Below, piece by piece: positions 38,879-47,377 of a stretch of DNA of 47,939 nt. The notes under the pieces are model-generated. The model worked only from the letters and a program-made list of their open reading frames with translations. It was not told the origin of the DNA and ran no database searches. Numbering within the stretch: the first letter of the stretch is position 1; each line of letters starts with the position of its first letter. Position numbers and translations under genes: made by a program. This DNA is from CAZMGD01 sp964565705 (lineage in GTDB: Bacteria > Actinomycetota > Acidimicrobiia > Acidimicrobiales > Ilumatobacteraceae): NCBI GenBank assembly GCA_964565705.1, contig CAZMGD010000022.1, positions 1 to 47,939 of the forward strand, given 5' to 3'.

Positions 38879-40288
38879 ATGAGAAAGCGCTGGCTCAAGC
38901 TCGTCGCGCTACCGATCGCAGTCACGTTCGTTGCGGCGGCCTGTGGTTCGGACGACAACGACACGACCGAGACCACCGTCTCGGCCGAGACGACCGCGGC
39001 GTCCGACACGACCGCGGCGTCCGACACCACCGCCGCTGCCGACACGACGCTGCCCGAGACCCCGGGGCCGGGCAGCGCGGGATCGGTCACCGTGTTCGGG
39101 GTGGAGGATTCGGAGAACGAGGCCGGTGCGATGCAGGACGCGCTCACCAAGTTCGGTGATGCGAACGGCATCACGATCACCTACGTCGGCCGCCGTGACT
39201 TCGAGCAGCAGATCAACAGCCAGGTGCTCGGCGGCAACCCGCCCGACATCGCGGCGTTCCCCCAGCCGGGCAAGCTCGCCCAGTTCGCCCAGGACGGCGA
39301 CCTGCTCGCCCTGCCCGACGAGGTCGAGACCGCGGTGGCGGAGAACTGGGACGAGAGCTTCCTCGCGTTCTCCAACGTCGACGGTGAGCAGTACGGCGTG
39401 CCGATCAAGAACGATCTGAAGTCGCTGGTCTGGTACGTCCCGAGCGTCTGGGAGGAGAAGAGCTACGAGGTGCCCACGACGCTGACCGAGTTCAAGGACC
39501 TCATGGACGAGATGATCGCTGCTGGCGACACCCCGCTGTGCGTCGGCATCGAGTCCGGGGCCGCGACCGGGTGGCCGTTCACCGACTGGGTCGAGGAGCT
39601 GGTCCTGCGCCAGCAGGGCATCGACTACTACAACCAGTGGGTCGCCCACGACGTGCCGTTCGACGACGAGCCGATCGTGGCCGCGTTCAACGAGGTCGCC
39701 GGGCCCGACGGCATGTGGACGAAGGAGGGCGCCGTGTACGCCGCCGGCGGATCGATCGCTGCCACCGCCTTCGGTGACAACGGCGAGCCGCTCGTCGAGG
39801 GCAAGTGCATGATGCACCGCCAGGCGAACTTCTTCTCCGCGTTCTTCCCCGACGGCACCGAGTACGGAGAAGGCCCAGGGCAGGTCAGCACGTTCTACTT
39901 CCCGTCCGACGAGGGCCACCCGGTCCTGGTTGGCGGCATCAACGTCGGAGCGTTCCGCGACGCGCCGGAGGTGTGGCAGGTCATGGAGTACCTCGGCTCG
40001 CCCGACTTCGCCAACGACCGTCAGGCCGCGCAGTCCGCACGGGTGGGCGGCGGCAGCTCCGGGTTCCTCACCGGCAACAAGAACGCCGACAAGAGCAACT
40101 GGAGCGAGCTCGAGCAGGGCTTCCTCGACACGCTGGCGACCGCCAGCCCAGCCGCGTTCGACGCGTCCGACCAGATGCCCGCCGACGTCGGCTCGGGTTC
40201 GTTCTGGACCGAGGGAACATCGTTCGTGAACGGCGACGAGGACGCGGCGACGGCCGCCGAGAACATCGAAGCATCGTGGCCGAGCTGA
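38879..40288 (+). CDS. ABC sugar-importer substrate-binding lipoprotein
   Basis: A 469-aa family 1 extracellular solute-binding protein. The signal peptide (MRKRWLKL, then a hydrophobic core) ends at VAAACG, with Cys22 lipidated. An Asp/Thr/Ala-rich linker of about 40 residues follows. The binding domain has GGNPPDIAAFPQPGKLAQFA and YGVPIKNDLKSLVWYVPSVW, which fit the alpha-glucoside binders of the AglE/ThuE type. ATG 38879 has AAGGGGGA upstream. It heads an operon with two permeases; the ATPase gene is convergent. A strong hairpin follows the stop. The ligand is most likely an alpha- or beta-glucoside, inferred from the GH1 and GH13 neighbours. Confidence 0.92.
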   Translation: MRKRWLKLVALPIAVTFVAAACGSDDNDTTETTVSAETTAASDTTAASDTTAAADTTLPETPGPGSAGSVTVFGVEDSENEAGAMQDALTKFGDANGITITYVGRRDFEQQINSQVLGGNPPDIAAFPQPGKLAQFAQDGDLLALPDEVETAVAENWDESFLAFSNVDGEQYGVPIKNDLKSLVWYVPSVWEEKSYEVPTTLTEFKDLMDEMIAAGDTPLCVGIESGAATGWPFTDWVEELVLRQQGIDYYNQWVAHDVPFDDEPIVAAFNEVAGPDGMWTKEGAVYAAGGSIAATAFGDNGEPLVEGKCMMHRQANFFSAFFPDGTEYGEGPGQVSTFYFPSDEGHPVLVGGINVGAFRDAPEVWQVMEYLGSPDFANDRQAAQSARVGGGSSGFLTGNKNADKSNWSELEQGFLDTLATASPAAFDASDQMPADVGSGSFWTEGTSFVNGDEDAATAAENIEASWPS

Positions 40289-40329
40289 CCCGGTGAGGTG
40301 AGAGTCGCCACCGGGCGCACGCAGACGGT

Positions 40330-40366
40330 GGTGCCGGTGATCCCCCACACGGGGGTCACCGGCACC
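40330..40366 (+). terminator. Strong intra-operon hairpin after the binding-protein gene
   Basis: 40330-40346 pairs with 40351-40366 to form a 16-bp GC-rich stem with one bulged T (40341) and the loop ACAC. It lies 41 bases after the binding-protein stop and about 57 bases before the permease start. Such stems commonly cause partial termination or protect the upstream mRNA, so that the binding protein is made in excess over the permeases. Confidence 0.75.
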
Positions 40367-40422
40367 TCCTGCCGTTGGCGTAACCTCGGTTTCGGGAACC
40401 GATCGGCACGTGGGGGTGCAGG

Positions 40423-42555
40423 GTGGCCATCGAAGGCATAGCGGTCGAGACGGTCCCGGACCAGCCGGTCGCGACACCCACGCCACAGCTGTTGGAACCG
40501 CGAGGTTCGATCTTCACGCTCAGCAACGTGCTCCGGGCGGTCGTGCTCCTCGCGCTCGCCACCTTCTTGCTCTACTACGTCGGTCCGCGCGACATCGCCG
40601 AGACGACGCTCAAGGTGATCTTCGCCGTCGCCCTGACGGCGGCCCTCTGGGTCGGCGCCAACCTGCTCTTCGACCAGGCCTATGACCACTGGACGCGCTT
40701 CAACGCCATCCTCGGCGCCGCCCTCGGCTTCCTCGGCTTCTTCATCGCCGAGGCCACCGGCGCGTTCGACACGCTGGTCGACCACCGGTTCAACCCTCCC
40801 GGGCAGGGAGTGTTCGACGACATCACGGGCTGGTCGACGCGGCCGTTCGACGTCAACGGGCTGCTGTGGGGGCTGATCGGCGGCGCGGCCCTCGGCCTGG
40901 TGATGTTCCTCCTCAGCGCGCCGCGAGCGCGGCTGGCCCGGCTGCCGCTCGCCGTCGTCGGGTGGACCGCGTTCGGGGTGCTGACCGCGCTGGCGCTCGA
41001 CGAGTCGGCGTGGCCGGCGCTCGACTGGGGCAAGCTGCTGATCTCCGTCGCCGTCGGCGCGGTGCTGTTCGGCCTGATCGGGCTGTGGCGCCACGGCGCC
41101 GCCGCGGCGCCGCTGTCGGTGCTGACCGGCGCCGCCGCTGGTTGGTTCCTCGGCGCATGGGGCGGCGCCGACATCGGCGCCGGCAACCGCTCCGAGGTGT
41201 TCCTGGCCACCGTGGTCCCCGCCGCGATCTTCGGCGTCCGCTTCGGGCTCGCCACCGAACCGAACGCGCCCAAGCGACGGCGGATCGACCAGCGGTCGCG
41301 GGCGTGGATCTTCGTCACGCCGGCGCTGCTCTTCATCGCCGTCGGACTGCTGGTCCCGCTGGTGCGCACGATCTACCTGTCGTTCCACAACCGCAACGGA
41401 TCCGAGTACGTCGGTTGGAAGAACTACACGGACGGGATCTTCAGGAACAAGAAGTCGGTCGACCTCTCCAACTGGCAGAACATGTTCACCAGCCGGCTCT
41501 GGTGGATCGCGATCGTGCTGATCGCGATCGGCGTGATCGCCGGGATCGTCGCTGGCCGCCGCACCAGCCAACGCTTCGAACGCGGGCCGGCGTCGTTCGG
41601 TCTGGTCCTGGTGGGGTTCTTCGTGCTCTCCTGCGCCGTGCTGTCGACGATCCGGGGCACGATCTTCAACAACATCTGGTGGGTGATCGTCGTCGTGTCG
41701 CTGGCCACCGCGCTCGGCCTCGCCGTCGCCGTGCTCGCCGACCGCTCCAAGGGCGAGAACGCCGCCAAGTCGTTGATCTTCCTGCCGATGGCGATCTCGT
41801 TCATCGGCGCCGGCATCATCTGGCGCTTCATGTACCAGGCCCGCGACGTCTCCCAGAACCAGACCGGCGTGCTGAACGCGCTCTGGGTCTGGCTGGGTGA
41901 GATCAGCACCTCGACGACGTCGAAAGTGATCGCCGTCGCCGTGCTCGGCCTGATCGCACTCGGCCTCGCCTACCTGATCAAACGGGGGCTCGACGCCAAG
42001 TCGACGACGAGCGCGATGTTCTCGGCGGGGCTCCTCCTCGTCGTGCTCTACCTCATCTACCGCTTCCTCGGACCGGGGCTCGGCGGCTTCACCACCGTCG
42101 ACGGGGTGACCCGGGCCAAGCCCGTGCTGTTCGTCCAGGAGCCACCGTTCAACAACATGTGGCTGATGGTCGTGCTGATCTGGGTGCAGGTTGGCTTCGC
42201 GATGGTCATCCTCTCGGCGGCGATCAAGGCGGTGCCGACCGAGCTGATCGAGGCGGCCAAGGTCGATGGTGCCACCGAGTCGCAGGTGTTCTGGCGGATC
42301 ACGCTGCCGCAGATCGCGCCGACCGTCAGCGTCGTCGTCCTCGCCTTGTTCGTCACCGTGATGAAGGTCTTCGACATCGTGTACGCGATGACGAACGGCA
42401 GCTTCGGCACCCAGGTCATCGCCAACGAGATGTTCCAGCGAGCGTTCGGCTTCTCGGACCTGGGCCTCGGATCGGCCCTCGCTGTCGTGCTGTTCGTCTC
42501 CGTCATACCCGTGATGTGGATCAACATCCGTCGCATGCAGAGCTCGCAGGCGTGA
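40423..42555 (+). CDS. MalF-type ABC permease with extra transmembrane segments
   Basis: A 710-aa sugar permease, far longer than the 300-aa permeases typical of this class. The first about 290 residues hold roughly seven hydrophobic helices with no counterpart in ordinary permeases. The MalF-like core begins at WIFVTPALLFIAVGLL and continues with AKSLIFLPMAISFIGAGIIW and the EAA loop EAAKVDGATESQVFWRITLP. Two further inserts sit within the core: hydrophobic segments near residues 355-415 and 505-555. It pairs with the binding lipoprotein and the MalG-like permease. GTG 40423 follows a GGGGGTGCAGGG site. The inserts may add regulation or ligand specificity; no such function is demonstrated. 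Confidence 0.9.
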   Translation: MAIEGIAVETVPDQPVATPTPQLLEPRGSIFTLSNVLRAVVLLALATFLLYYVGPRDIAETTLKVIFAVALTAALWVGANLLFDQAYDHWTRFNAILGAALGFLGFFIAEATGAFDTLVDHRFNPPGQGVFDDITGWSTRPFDVNGLLWGLIGGAALGLVMFLLSAPRARLARLPLAVVGWTAFGVLTALALDESAWPALDWGKLLISVAVGAVLFGLIGLWRHGAAAAPLSVLTGAAAGWFLGAWGGADIGAGNRSEVFLATVVPAAIFGVRFGLATEPNAPKRRRIDQRSRAWIFVTPALLFIAVGLLVPLVRTIYLSFHNRNGSEYVGWKNYTDGIFRNKKSVDLSNWQNMFTSRLWWIAIVLIAIGVIAGIVAGRRTSQRFERGPASFGLVLVGFFVLSCAVLSTIRGTIFNNIWWVIVVVSLATALGLAVAVLADRSKGENAAKSLIFLPMAISFIGAGIIWRFMYQARDVSQNQTGVLNALWVWLGEISTSTTSKVIAVAVLGLIALGLAYLIKRGLDAKSTTSAMFSAGLLLVVLYLIYRFLGPGLGGFTTVDGVTRAKPVLFVQEPPFNNMWLMVVLIWVQVGFAMVILSAAIKAVPTELIEAAKVDGATESQVFWRITLPQIAPTVSVVVLALFVTVMKVFDIVYAMTNGSFGTQVIANEMFQRAFGFSDLGLGSALAVVLFVSVIPVMWINIRRMQSSQA

Positions 42556-42565
42556 GGGGGTCCAA

Positions 42566-42650
42566 GTGAGCGAACGCAGTGAGCGAACCATCGACACGGT
42601 CGGCGAGCGAAGCGAGCCGGTCACTGGCGCAGAGCGGTGCGAGCACCAGT
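42566..42650 (+). repeat. GAGCGNAnCGnAGTGAGCG-type short repeat cluster
   Basis: GAGCGAACGCAGTGAGCGAA (42568-42587) and GGCGAGCGAAGCGAGCCGG (42602-42620) are variants of one motif, followed by a third degenerate copy GCAGAGCGGTGCGAGCAC. They occupy the whole interval between the two permease genes. I recall such units as dispersed in actinobacterial genomes; the copy number in this genome is unknown. Confidence 0.5.
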
Positions 42651-42652
42651 GA
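42566..42652 (+). CDS. 28-aa leader-like ORF built from a GAGCGNA repeat, coupled to the second permease
   Basis: GTG 42566 lies 5 bases after a GAGGGGG site and starts a 28-codon frame (opening MSERSERTIDTVGERSEPV). Its stop TGA (42650-42652) overlaps the GTG (42649) of the second permease as GTGA, the same coupling seen at several real gene pairs here. The DNA consists of variants of GAGCGAACGCAGTGAGCGAA and GGCGAGCGAAGCGAGCC, a repeat of the kind found between genes in GC-rich actinobacteria. The peptide probably has no function of its own but may deliver ribosomes to the permease start. Confidence 0.4.
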   Translation: MSERSERTIDTVGERSEPVTGAERCEHQ

Positions 42653-43605
42653 ACGCGCCGATCGTCGACCCGACCCGCCCCGTTGCCGGCGCGACCGGCG
42701 CCGTCTACCGCTTCTTGCGCACGATCCCGACGTGGGTGCTGTGGCTGCTCGTCATCATCTGGAGCATCCCGACGTTCGGCCTGTTGGTCAACTCGGTGCG
42801 GTCCCGCGACCAGCAGCGCAGCACCGGCTGGTGGACCGTGTTCACGGGCAACCTCGACGGGCTGACGCTCGGAAACTACCGCGAGGTGCTCGGCACGACC
42901 GCCGCTGGCGGCATGAAGCAAGGGCTGACCAACTCGATCGCGATCGCGCTGCCGGCCACGATCATCCCGATCGCGTTCGCCGCGTTCGCCGCCTATGCGT
43001 TCGCGTGGATCGACTTCAAGCACCGCCAGGGGCTGTTCATCGGCACGGTCGCGCTGCTGGCCGTACCGCTCCAGGTCGCGCTCATCCCGTTGCTCCTGAT
43101 GTACGTCAACGGGGCCCACTGGACGATCCCGTGGTTCGACAAGACGATCACGGTCTTCCCCGACCTCAACCTCGCCGGCACGACCACCGCCGTGTGGCTC
43201 ACCCACACCGCGTTCGCGATGCCGTTCGCGATCTTCCTGATCCACAACTACATCTCGTCGCTGCCGAAGGACATCTTCGAGTCGGCCCGCATCGACGGCG
43301 CCAACCACTTCAAGATCTTCTACAAGCTGGTGCTGCCCCTGTCCGTGCCGGTGCTCGCCGCGTTCGCGATCTTCCAGTTCCTCTGGACCTGGAACGACTA
43401 CCTGATCGCCGTCACGATGATCGGCGCCAACCAGAGCGCGGCGCCGTCGACGGTCGTGATCGCCGCCCAGACCGGCCAGTTCGGGCAGTCCGAGCACCTG
43501 CTCACCGCCGGCGCGTTCCTCCAAGCCGCCGTGCCCCTCGCGGTATTCTTCCTGCTGCAGCGGTTCTTCGTCCGCGGCATCCTCGCCGGCTCGGTGAAGG
43601 GCTGA
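42649..43605 (+). CDS. MalG-type ABC permease
   Basis: A 318-aa inner-membrane permease with about six helices: TWVLWLLVIIWSIPTFGLLV, FAAFAAYAFAWIDFK, LFIGTVALLAVPLQVALIP and later ones. The EAA loop is ESARIDGANHFKIFYKLVLP, normal for MalG/AglG-type partners that dock on the MalK-type ATPase. Length is normal. GTG 42649 is preferred over the in-frame GTG 42637 because it overlaps the stop of the 28-aa ORF (GTGA) and fits family starts. It ends 2 bases before the convergent ATPase gene. Confidence 0.9.
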   Translation: MNAPIVDPTRPVAGATGAVYRFLRTIPTWVLWLLVIIWSIPTFGLLVNSVRSRDQQRSTGWWTVFTGNLDGLTLGNYREVLGTTAAGGMKQGLTNSIAIALPATIIPIAFAAFAAYAFAWIDFKHRQGLFIGTVALLAVPLQVALIPLLLMYVNGAHWTIPWFDKTITVFPDLNLAGTTTAVWLTHTAFAMPFAIFLIHNYISSLPKDIFESARIDGANHFKIFYKLVLPLSVPVLAAFAIFQFLWTWNDYLIAVTMIGANQSAAPSTVVIAAQTGQFGQSEHLLTAGAFLQAAVPLAVFFLLQRFFVRGILAGSVKG

Positions 43606-43607
43606 CG

Positions 43608-44774
43608 TTACGTCGGGATGGCGTTGCGGGTGTCGGCGTCGAAGAAGTGGAGGTTCTCCGTGGCGACGGTGATCTCGATCTCCTCGTCGACGCGAACGTG
43701 CGACCGCGGGCTGAACCGCCCCACGGCGTTGGCGTCGGCGTCGCCGAAGTCCTCGGGCGCGTCCGGGTCGCCGGACTTGACTCGCTCGGCGTCGATCGAG
43801 AAGTGCACCATCAACTCCGAGCCGAGCGCCTCCACCAGCCGCACCTTGGCCCGCAAGCGGCGGTCGGCGGGCGCGTCGGGGACGATGGCCGCGTCCTCGA
43901 AGTCCTCCGGGCGGATGCCGACGACGACCCGCCGACCGTCGTACTGCTGCAACACCGGCCGCTTGGCCAGCACCTCGGGTGGCAGATCGAGGCGTTGATC
44001 GCCGAACTGGATGTGGCGGTCGCCGTTCAGCCGTAACACCGTCTCGTAGAGGTTCATCGACGGCGAGCCGATGAACGCGGCCACGAAGACGTTGGTCGGC
44101 GAGTCGTACAGGTTCTGGGGGGTGTCGACCTGTTGCAGGTGCCCGTCTTTGAGCACCGCGACCCGGTGGCCCATGGTCATCGCCTCGACCTGGTCGTGGG
44201 TGACGTAGATCGTGGTCACGCCGAGGTCGCGCTGGAGGCGGGCGATCTCGGCCCGCATCTGGACGCGCAGCTTGGCGTCGAGGTTGGACAGCGGCTCGTC
44301 CATCAAGAACGCCTTCGGTTGGCGCACGATCGCCCGCCCCATCGCCACCCGCTGACGCTGCCCACCCGAGAGCTGGCCAGGCTTGCGGTCGAGGTACGGC
44401 TCGAGCTCGAGGATCGCAGCCGCCTTGCGCACCCGGCTGTCGATCTCCGGCTTGGGGACGCGGGCGAGCTTGAGCGCGAACCCGATGTTGTCGAACACGG
44501 TCATGTGCGGGTACAGCGCATAGTTCTGGAACACCATCGCGATGTCCCGATCCTTTGGCTCGACGTCGTTGACCACGACCTCGCCGATCCTCAGCTCCCC
44601 GCTGGTGATCGTCTCCAGCCCGGCCACCATCCGCAGTGCGGTCGACTTCCCACATCCGGACGGTCCGACGAGGACGAGGAACTCGTTGTCCGCGATGTCG
44701 AGGCTCAGGTCATGGATCGCTTGGAAGCCGTTGTCGTAGATCTTGTTGACACCATCGAGCGAGACACTGGCCAT
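43608..44774 (-). CDS. MalK/UgpC-type ABC ATPase
   Basis: A 388-aa ATPase that powers the sugar importer. Walker A GPSGCGKST (residues 37-45), Q-loop VFQNYALYPHMTV, signature LSGGQRQRVAMGRA, Walker B AFLMDEPLSNLD and H-loop YVTHDQVEAM are all present. The C-terminal part (from about residue 235) is the TOBE/OB regulatory domain typical of MalK, which may serve several importers. It reads against the importer operon and ends 2 bases from the permease stop, so it is not in the same transcript. It is divergent in order from nothing immediately; the GH13 gene lies downstream on the same strand. Confidence 0.94.
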   Translation of the reverse strand: MASVSLDGVNKIYDNGFQAIHDLSLDIADNEFLVLVGPSGCGKSTALRMVAGLETITSGELRIGEVVVNDVEPKDRDIAMVFQNYALYPHMTVFDNIGFALKLARVPKPEIDSRVRKAAAILELEPYLDRKPGQLSGGQRQRVAMGRAIVRQPKAFLMDEPLSNLDAKLRVQMRAEIARLQRDLGVTTIYVTHDQVEAMTMGHRVAVLKDGHLQQVDTPQNLYDSPTNVFVAAFIGSPSMNLYETVLRLNGDRHIQFGDQRLDLPPEVLAKRPVLQQYDGRRVVVGIRPEDFEDAAIVPDAPADRRLRAKVRLVEALGSELMVHFSIDAERVKSGDPDAPEDFGDADANAVGRFSPRSHVRVDEEIEITVATENLHFFDADTRNAIPT

Positions 44775-44840
44775 GCCAAACCATAGGCTGCGCTCGGAGC
44801 TGTGACGCGCGACACCGCACAGCGAGCCTGCGCCAATGGG

Positions 44841-46523
44841 TCAGCTGAACCAGATCGTGGTGTCGGCGGGCACCTCCGCGCCGGCTCGGGGTTCGGTGGC
44901 GATCGTCGGGTGCCGGCCGCGCAACACCCCGGCGTCGATGTGCACGGGCGCCGGCGAGGTGTTGGTCACGACGAGCGTGCCGCCGCGCTCGAACGCCACG
45001 ACGTCGTCACGATCGGTGAACAGGAGCTCGATCGTGTCGCCCCTCAGGCGCCGGCGGGCGTGGAGCAGCACCGTCGTCAGGTGGAGCATCGACGCCGGGT
45101 CGTCGCCCTGGACGTCGACGGCGAGCTCCCCCCAGCCGTCGGGCTGCGGCAGCCAGGGTTCCGCGGCAGTGGGCGACGTCGAGAACCCGTGGGCACCTCG
45201 CGCGGCGCGGGTCCAGGGGAGCGGCACCCGGCAGCCGTCTCGGCCGAGTTGGCCGCCGTGGAGGAACGCCGGATCCTGCCGGGCGCCGTCGGGCAGGTCG
45301 AGCACCTCGGGCAGGCCCAGCTCCTGCCCCTGGTAGAGGAACACCGAGCCGGGCAGAGCGAGAACGAGGGCCAACGCGGCACGCGCCCGGCGCGTGCCGG
45401 CGGCGAGATCGATCGGCACGTCGTGGTACCGCATGTTGTTGCCGGTCCAGCTCGCCGGATCGGTGGCGTCGGCGGCGCCGTAGCGGCTCACCGCCCGCCG
45501 CACGTCGTGGTTCTCGAGCGCCCAGGTCGGCAGCACACCGCGCGCCCCGAGGGCGTCGATCGCATCGCCGATCGCGGCGCGCATCAGACCTCCGTGCCAC
45601 GGGCTGAGCAGGAGGTCGAACGAGAACGCCTCGTGGAACTGGTCGGGCCCGACGAAGCGGGCGAGGAGGTCGGGACGGCGCGGCGTGTAGGCCTCGGCGA
45701 CGGTGACGATCGAGCGGCCAGGATGGCTGGTTTCGTACTCGTCGCAGACGCGCCGCCAGTGCTCCCACACAGCGTGGCCGCTGCGGTGGTACACGGTGTG
45801 CCGGTTGAAGGTCCACACCTCCGTGGGGGCCACGCCCGGCGGCGGCGCAGGCGCGTCCGGCAGGCCCTCCTCCTTGCCCACGTAGCCGATCGCGTCGACG
45901 CGGAAGCCGTCGACCCCGCGGTCGAACCAGAAGCGCAGCGCCCGGTCGAAGTGATCGATCACGCTCGCGTCGTTCCAGTTCCAGTCCGGCTGCCACGGCG
46001 AGAACGTGTGCAGGTACCACTGCCCGGGGTGGCCGTCGGGTTCGGTGACCCGCGTCCAGGCCGGGCCACCGAACGCCGCGCGCCAGTTGTTGGGCGGCTC
46101 GGACCCGTCACCGCGGCCGTCGCCGAAGATGAAGCGGTCGCGCTCGATGCTGCCGCGCCCGGCGGCCACCGCGTCCAGGAACCACTCGTGCTCGTTGCTG
46201 CAGTGGTTGGGCACGATGTCCATCAACACGCGGATGCCGCGAGCGGCTGCGTCGGCCACCAACGCGTCGAACGTGGCGAGATCGCCGTACTCCGGATCGA
46301 TGGCGAAGTAGTCGGCCACGTCATAGCCATGGTCCATCTGCGGCGACGGATAGCACGGGTTGAGCCAGACGGCGTCCACGCCGAGGGTCTGCAGGTGGTC
46401 GAGATGACGGCGGATGCCGTCGAGGTCGCCCCTGCCGTCGCCGTCGGAGTCGGCGAAGGAGCGCACGTACACCTGGTACACGACCGCATGCCGCCACCAG
46501 GGTGATTCGCGGTCCGGCTGCAC
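44841..46523 (-). CDS. GH13 alpha-glucosidase
   Basis: A 560-aa GH13 enzyme. The opening WWRHAVVYQVYVRSFADSDG is the standard beta1 strand; region II GFRVDAIGYV carries the nucleophile Asp, VAEAYTPRR the acid Glu, and LENHDVRR the transition-state Asp. It splits alpha-linked glucosides such as maltose or trehalose-type sugars brought in by the neighbouring importer. GTG 46523 is chosen because TAAGTT ends 7 bases upstream, as at other genes here; GTG 46547 would add eight residues with no family support. It diverges from the ComF-like gene, 44 bases away. No signal peptide, so it is cytoplasmic. Confidence 0.9.
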   Translation of the reverse strand: MQPDRESPWWRHAVVYQVYVRSFADSDGDGRGDLDGIRRHLDHLQTLGVDAVWLNPCYPSPQMDHGYDVADYFAIDPEYGDLATFDALVADAAARGIRVLMDIVPNHCSNEHEWFLDAVAAGRGSIERDRFIFGDGRGDGSEPPNNWRAAFGGPAWTRVTEPDGHPGQWYLHTFSPWQPDWNWNDASVIDHFDRALRFWFDRGVDGFRVDAIGYVGKEEGLPDAPAPPPGVAPTEVWTFNRHTVYHRSGHAVWEHWRRVCDEYETSHPGRSIVTVAEAYTPRRPDLLARFVGPDQFHEAFSFDLLLSPWHGGLMRAAIGDAIDALGARGVLPTWALENHDVRRAVSRYGAADATDPASWTGNNMRYHDVPIDLAAGTRRARAALALVLALPGSVFLYQGQELGLPEVLDLPDGARQDPAFLHGGQLGRDGCRVPLPWTRAARGAHGFSTSPTAAEPWLPQPDGWGELAVDVQGDDPASMLHLTTVLLHARRRLRGDTIELLFTDRDDVVAFERGGTLVVTNTSPAPVHIDAGVLRGRHPTIATEPRAGAEVPADTTIWFS

Positions 46524-46530
46524 CAGCGGC

Positions 46531-46536
46531 AACTTA
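46531..46536 (-). promoter_or_regulatory. Candidate -10 box of a leaderless promoter (TAAGTT)
   Basis: Read on the minus strand, TAAGTT ends 7 bases before the GTG at 46523. It supports the shorter start of the GH13 gene. Confidence 0.45.
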
Positions 46537-46555
46537 CCGTCGTACACCCCTCTGT

Positions 46556-46561
46556 CACGGT
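46556..46561 (+). promoter_or_regulatory. Candidate -10 box (CACGGT)
   Basis: CACGGT ends 6 bases before the ATG at 46568. It keeps A2 and T6 but has C at position 1. Confidence 0.3.
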
Positions 46562-46567
46562 GTGGAC

Positions 46568-47332
46568 ATGTCCAGCACCACCCGCTCCACCTCGATCCCC
46601 GCCCACTCCCGCTCGCGCGTGCTGCGCTCGCCGACCCAGTCGCTGCTCGGGGCGACGTGCGTGGGTTGCGGAGCTCACGGCCACGCACTGTGCCCCGCCT
46701 GCTCCGGTCAGCTGCGCGCTGCACCGCCGGCCGGCATCGTGGCCGCGGTGACCTACCGCGGCGTCGGTCGCGAGGCCGTCACGGCGCTCAAGTACCGCAA
46801 CCAGCGCCACCTCGCACGGGCGCTCGCCGCGCAGTTGGCGCTGCGACTCGTCGGCTCGTGCGGCGCGGCCGGCCTGTTCGAGCGCCACCGGCGGGCGCGC
46901 GGGCTCGCCGACGTGGTCACGTGGGCGCCGACCTCGACCGAGCGGCGCCGGGCCCGCGGCTACGACCAGGCCGAACTGGTCGCCCGCGCTCTGGCCCGCG
47001 AGCTGGGCTTGCCGTGCCGCCGGCTGCTGCACCGCACCCACGGCGGTCACCAGACCGGCGCGGCCCGTACCGAGCGCCTCGCCGGCCCGGTGTTCGTCGC
47101 CCGTCCGATGCGTCGCGCTCGACGCGTGCTGGTGGTCGACGACGTGGTCACCACCGGCGCGACGCTCAGCGCCGCGGCGCGGGCGCTGCGGGTGGCCGGC
47201 AGTCCACACGTCGTGCTCGCGGCAGCAGCATCCACCCCGGCACGACCGGGCGAGTCGGCCACGTCGATCGCTCGTCCGCTCGCACCGAGCACCAGCCGCC
47301 GCCGGCCGCCGGCGCTCGTGCCCGCCGCCTAG
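46568..47332 (+). CDS. ComF-family phosphoribosyltransferase-like protein
   Basis: A 254-aa protein of the ComF family. Four Cys (31, 34, 42, 45; CVGCGAHGHALCPAC) form a zinc ribbon near the N-terminus, followed by TYRGVGREAVTALKYRNQRH. The PRPP-binding loop VLVVDDVVTTGATL lies at about residues 188-201, with PTSTERRRARGYDQAELVARAL before it. ComF proteins are needed for DNA uptake in naturally competent bacteria; in actinobacteria the role is unclear, and this protein may act in nucleotide salvage. No comEA/EC genes are visible. The tail of 40 Ala/Pro/Arg-rich residues is unusual. It sits 45 bases upstream of secA. Confidence 0.9.
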   Translation: MSSTTRSTSIPAHSRSRVLRSPTQSLLGATCVGCGAHGHALCPACSGQLRAAPPAGIVAAVTYRGVGREAVTALKYRNQRHLARALAAQLALRLVGSCGAAGLFERHRRARGLADVVTWAPTSTERRRARGYDQAELVARALARELGLPCRRLLHRTHGGHQTGAARTERLAGPVFVARPMRRARRVLVVDDVVTTGATLSAAARALRVAGSPHVVLAAAASTPARPGESATSIARPLAPSTSRRRPPALVPAA

Positions 47333-47377
47333 GCCGAGGGCCCCCACCACGGAGGCGCAGGTAGGCTTGCGGACCGC

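Noticed and set aside
40021..44655. A 1,544-codon open frame on the minus strand across the ABC importer and the ATPase gene
   Set aside because: It is composed of His/Asp/Arg/Glu-rich low-complexity sequence, lies opposite genes with clear families and third-position G/C bias, and only its last part is in a frame next to the real ATPase. It is a mirror of biased codons.
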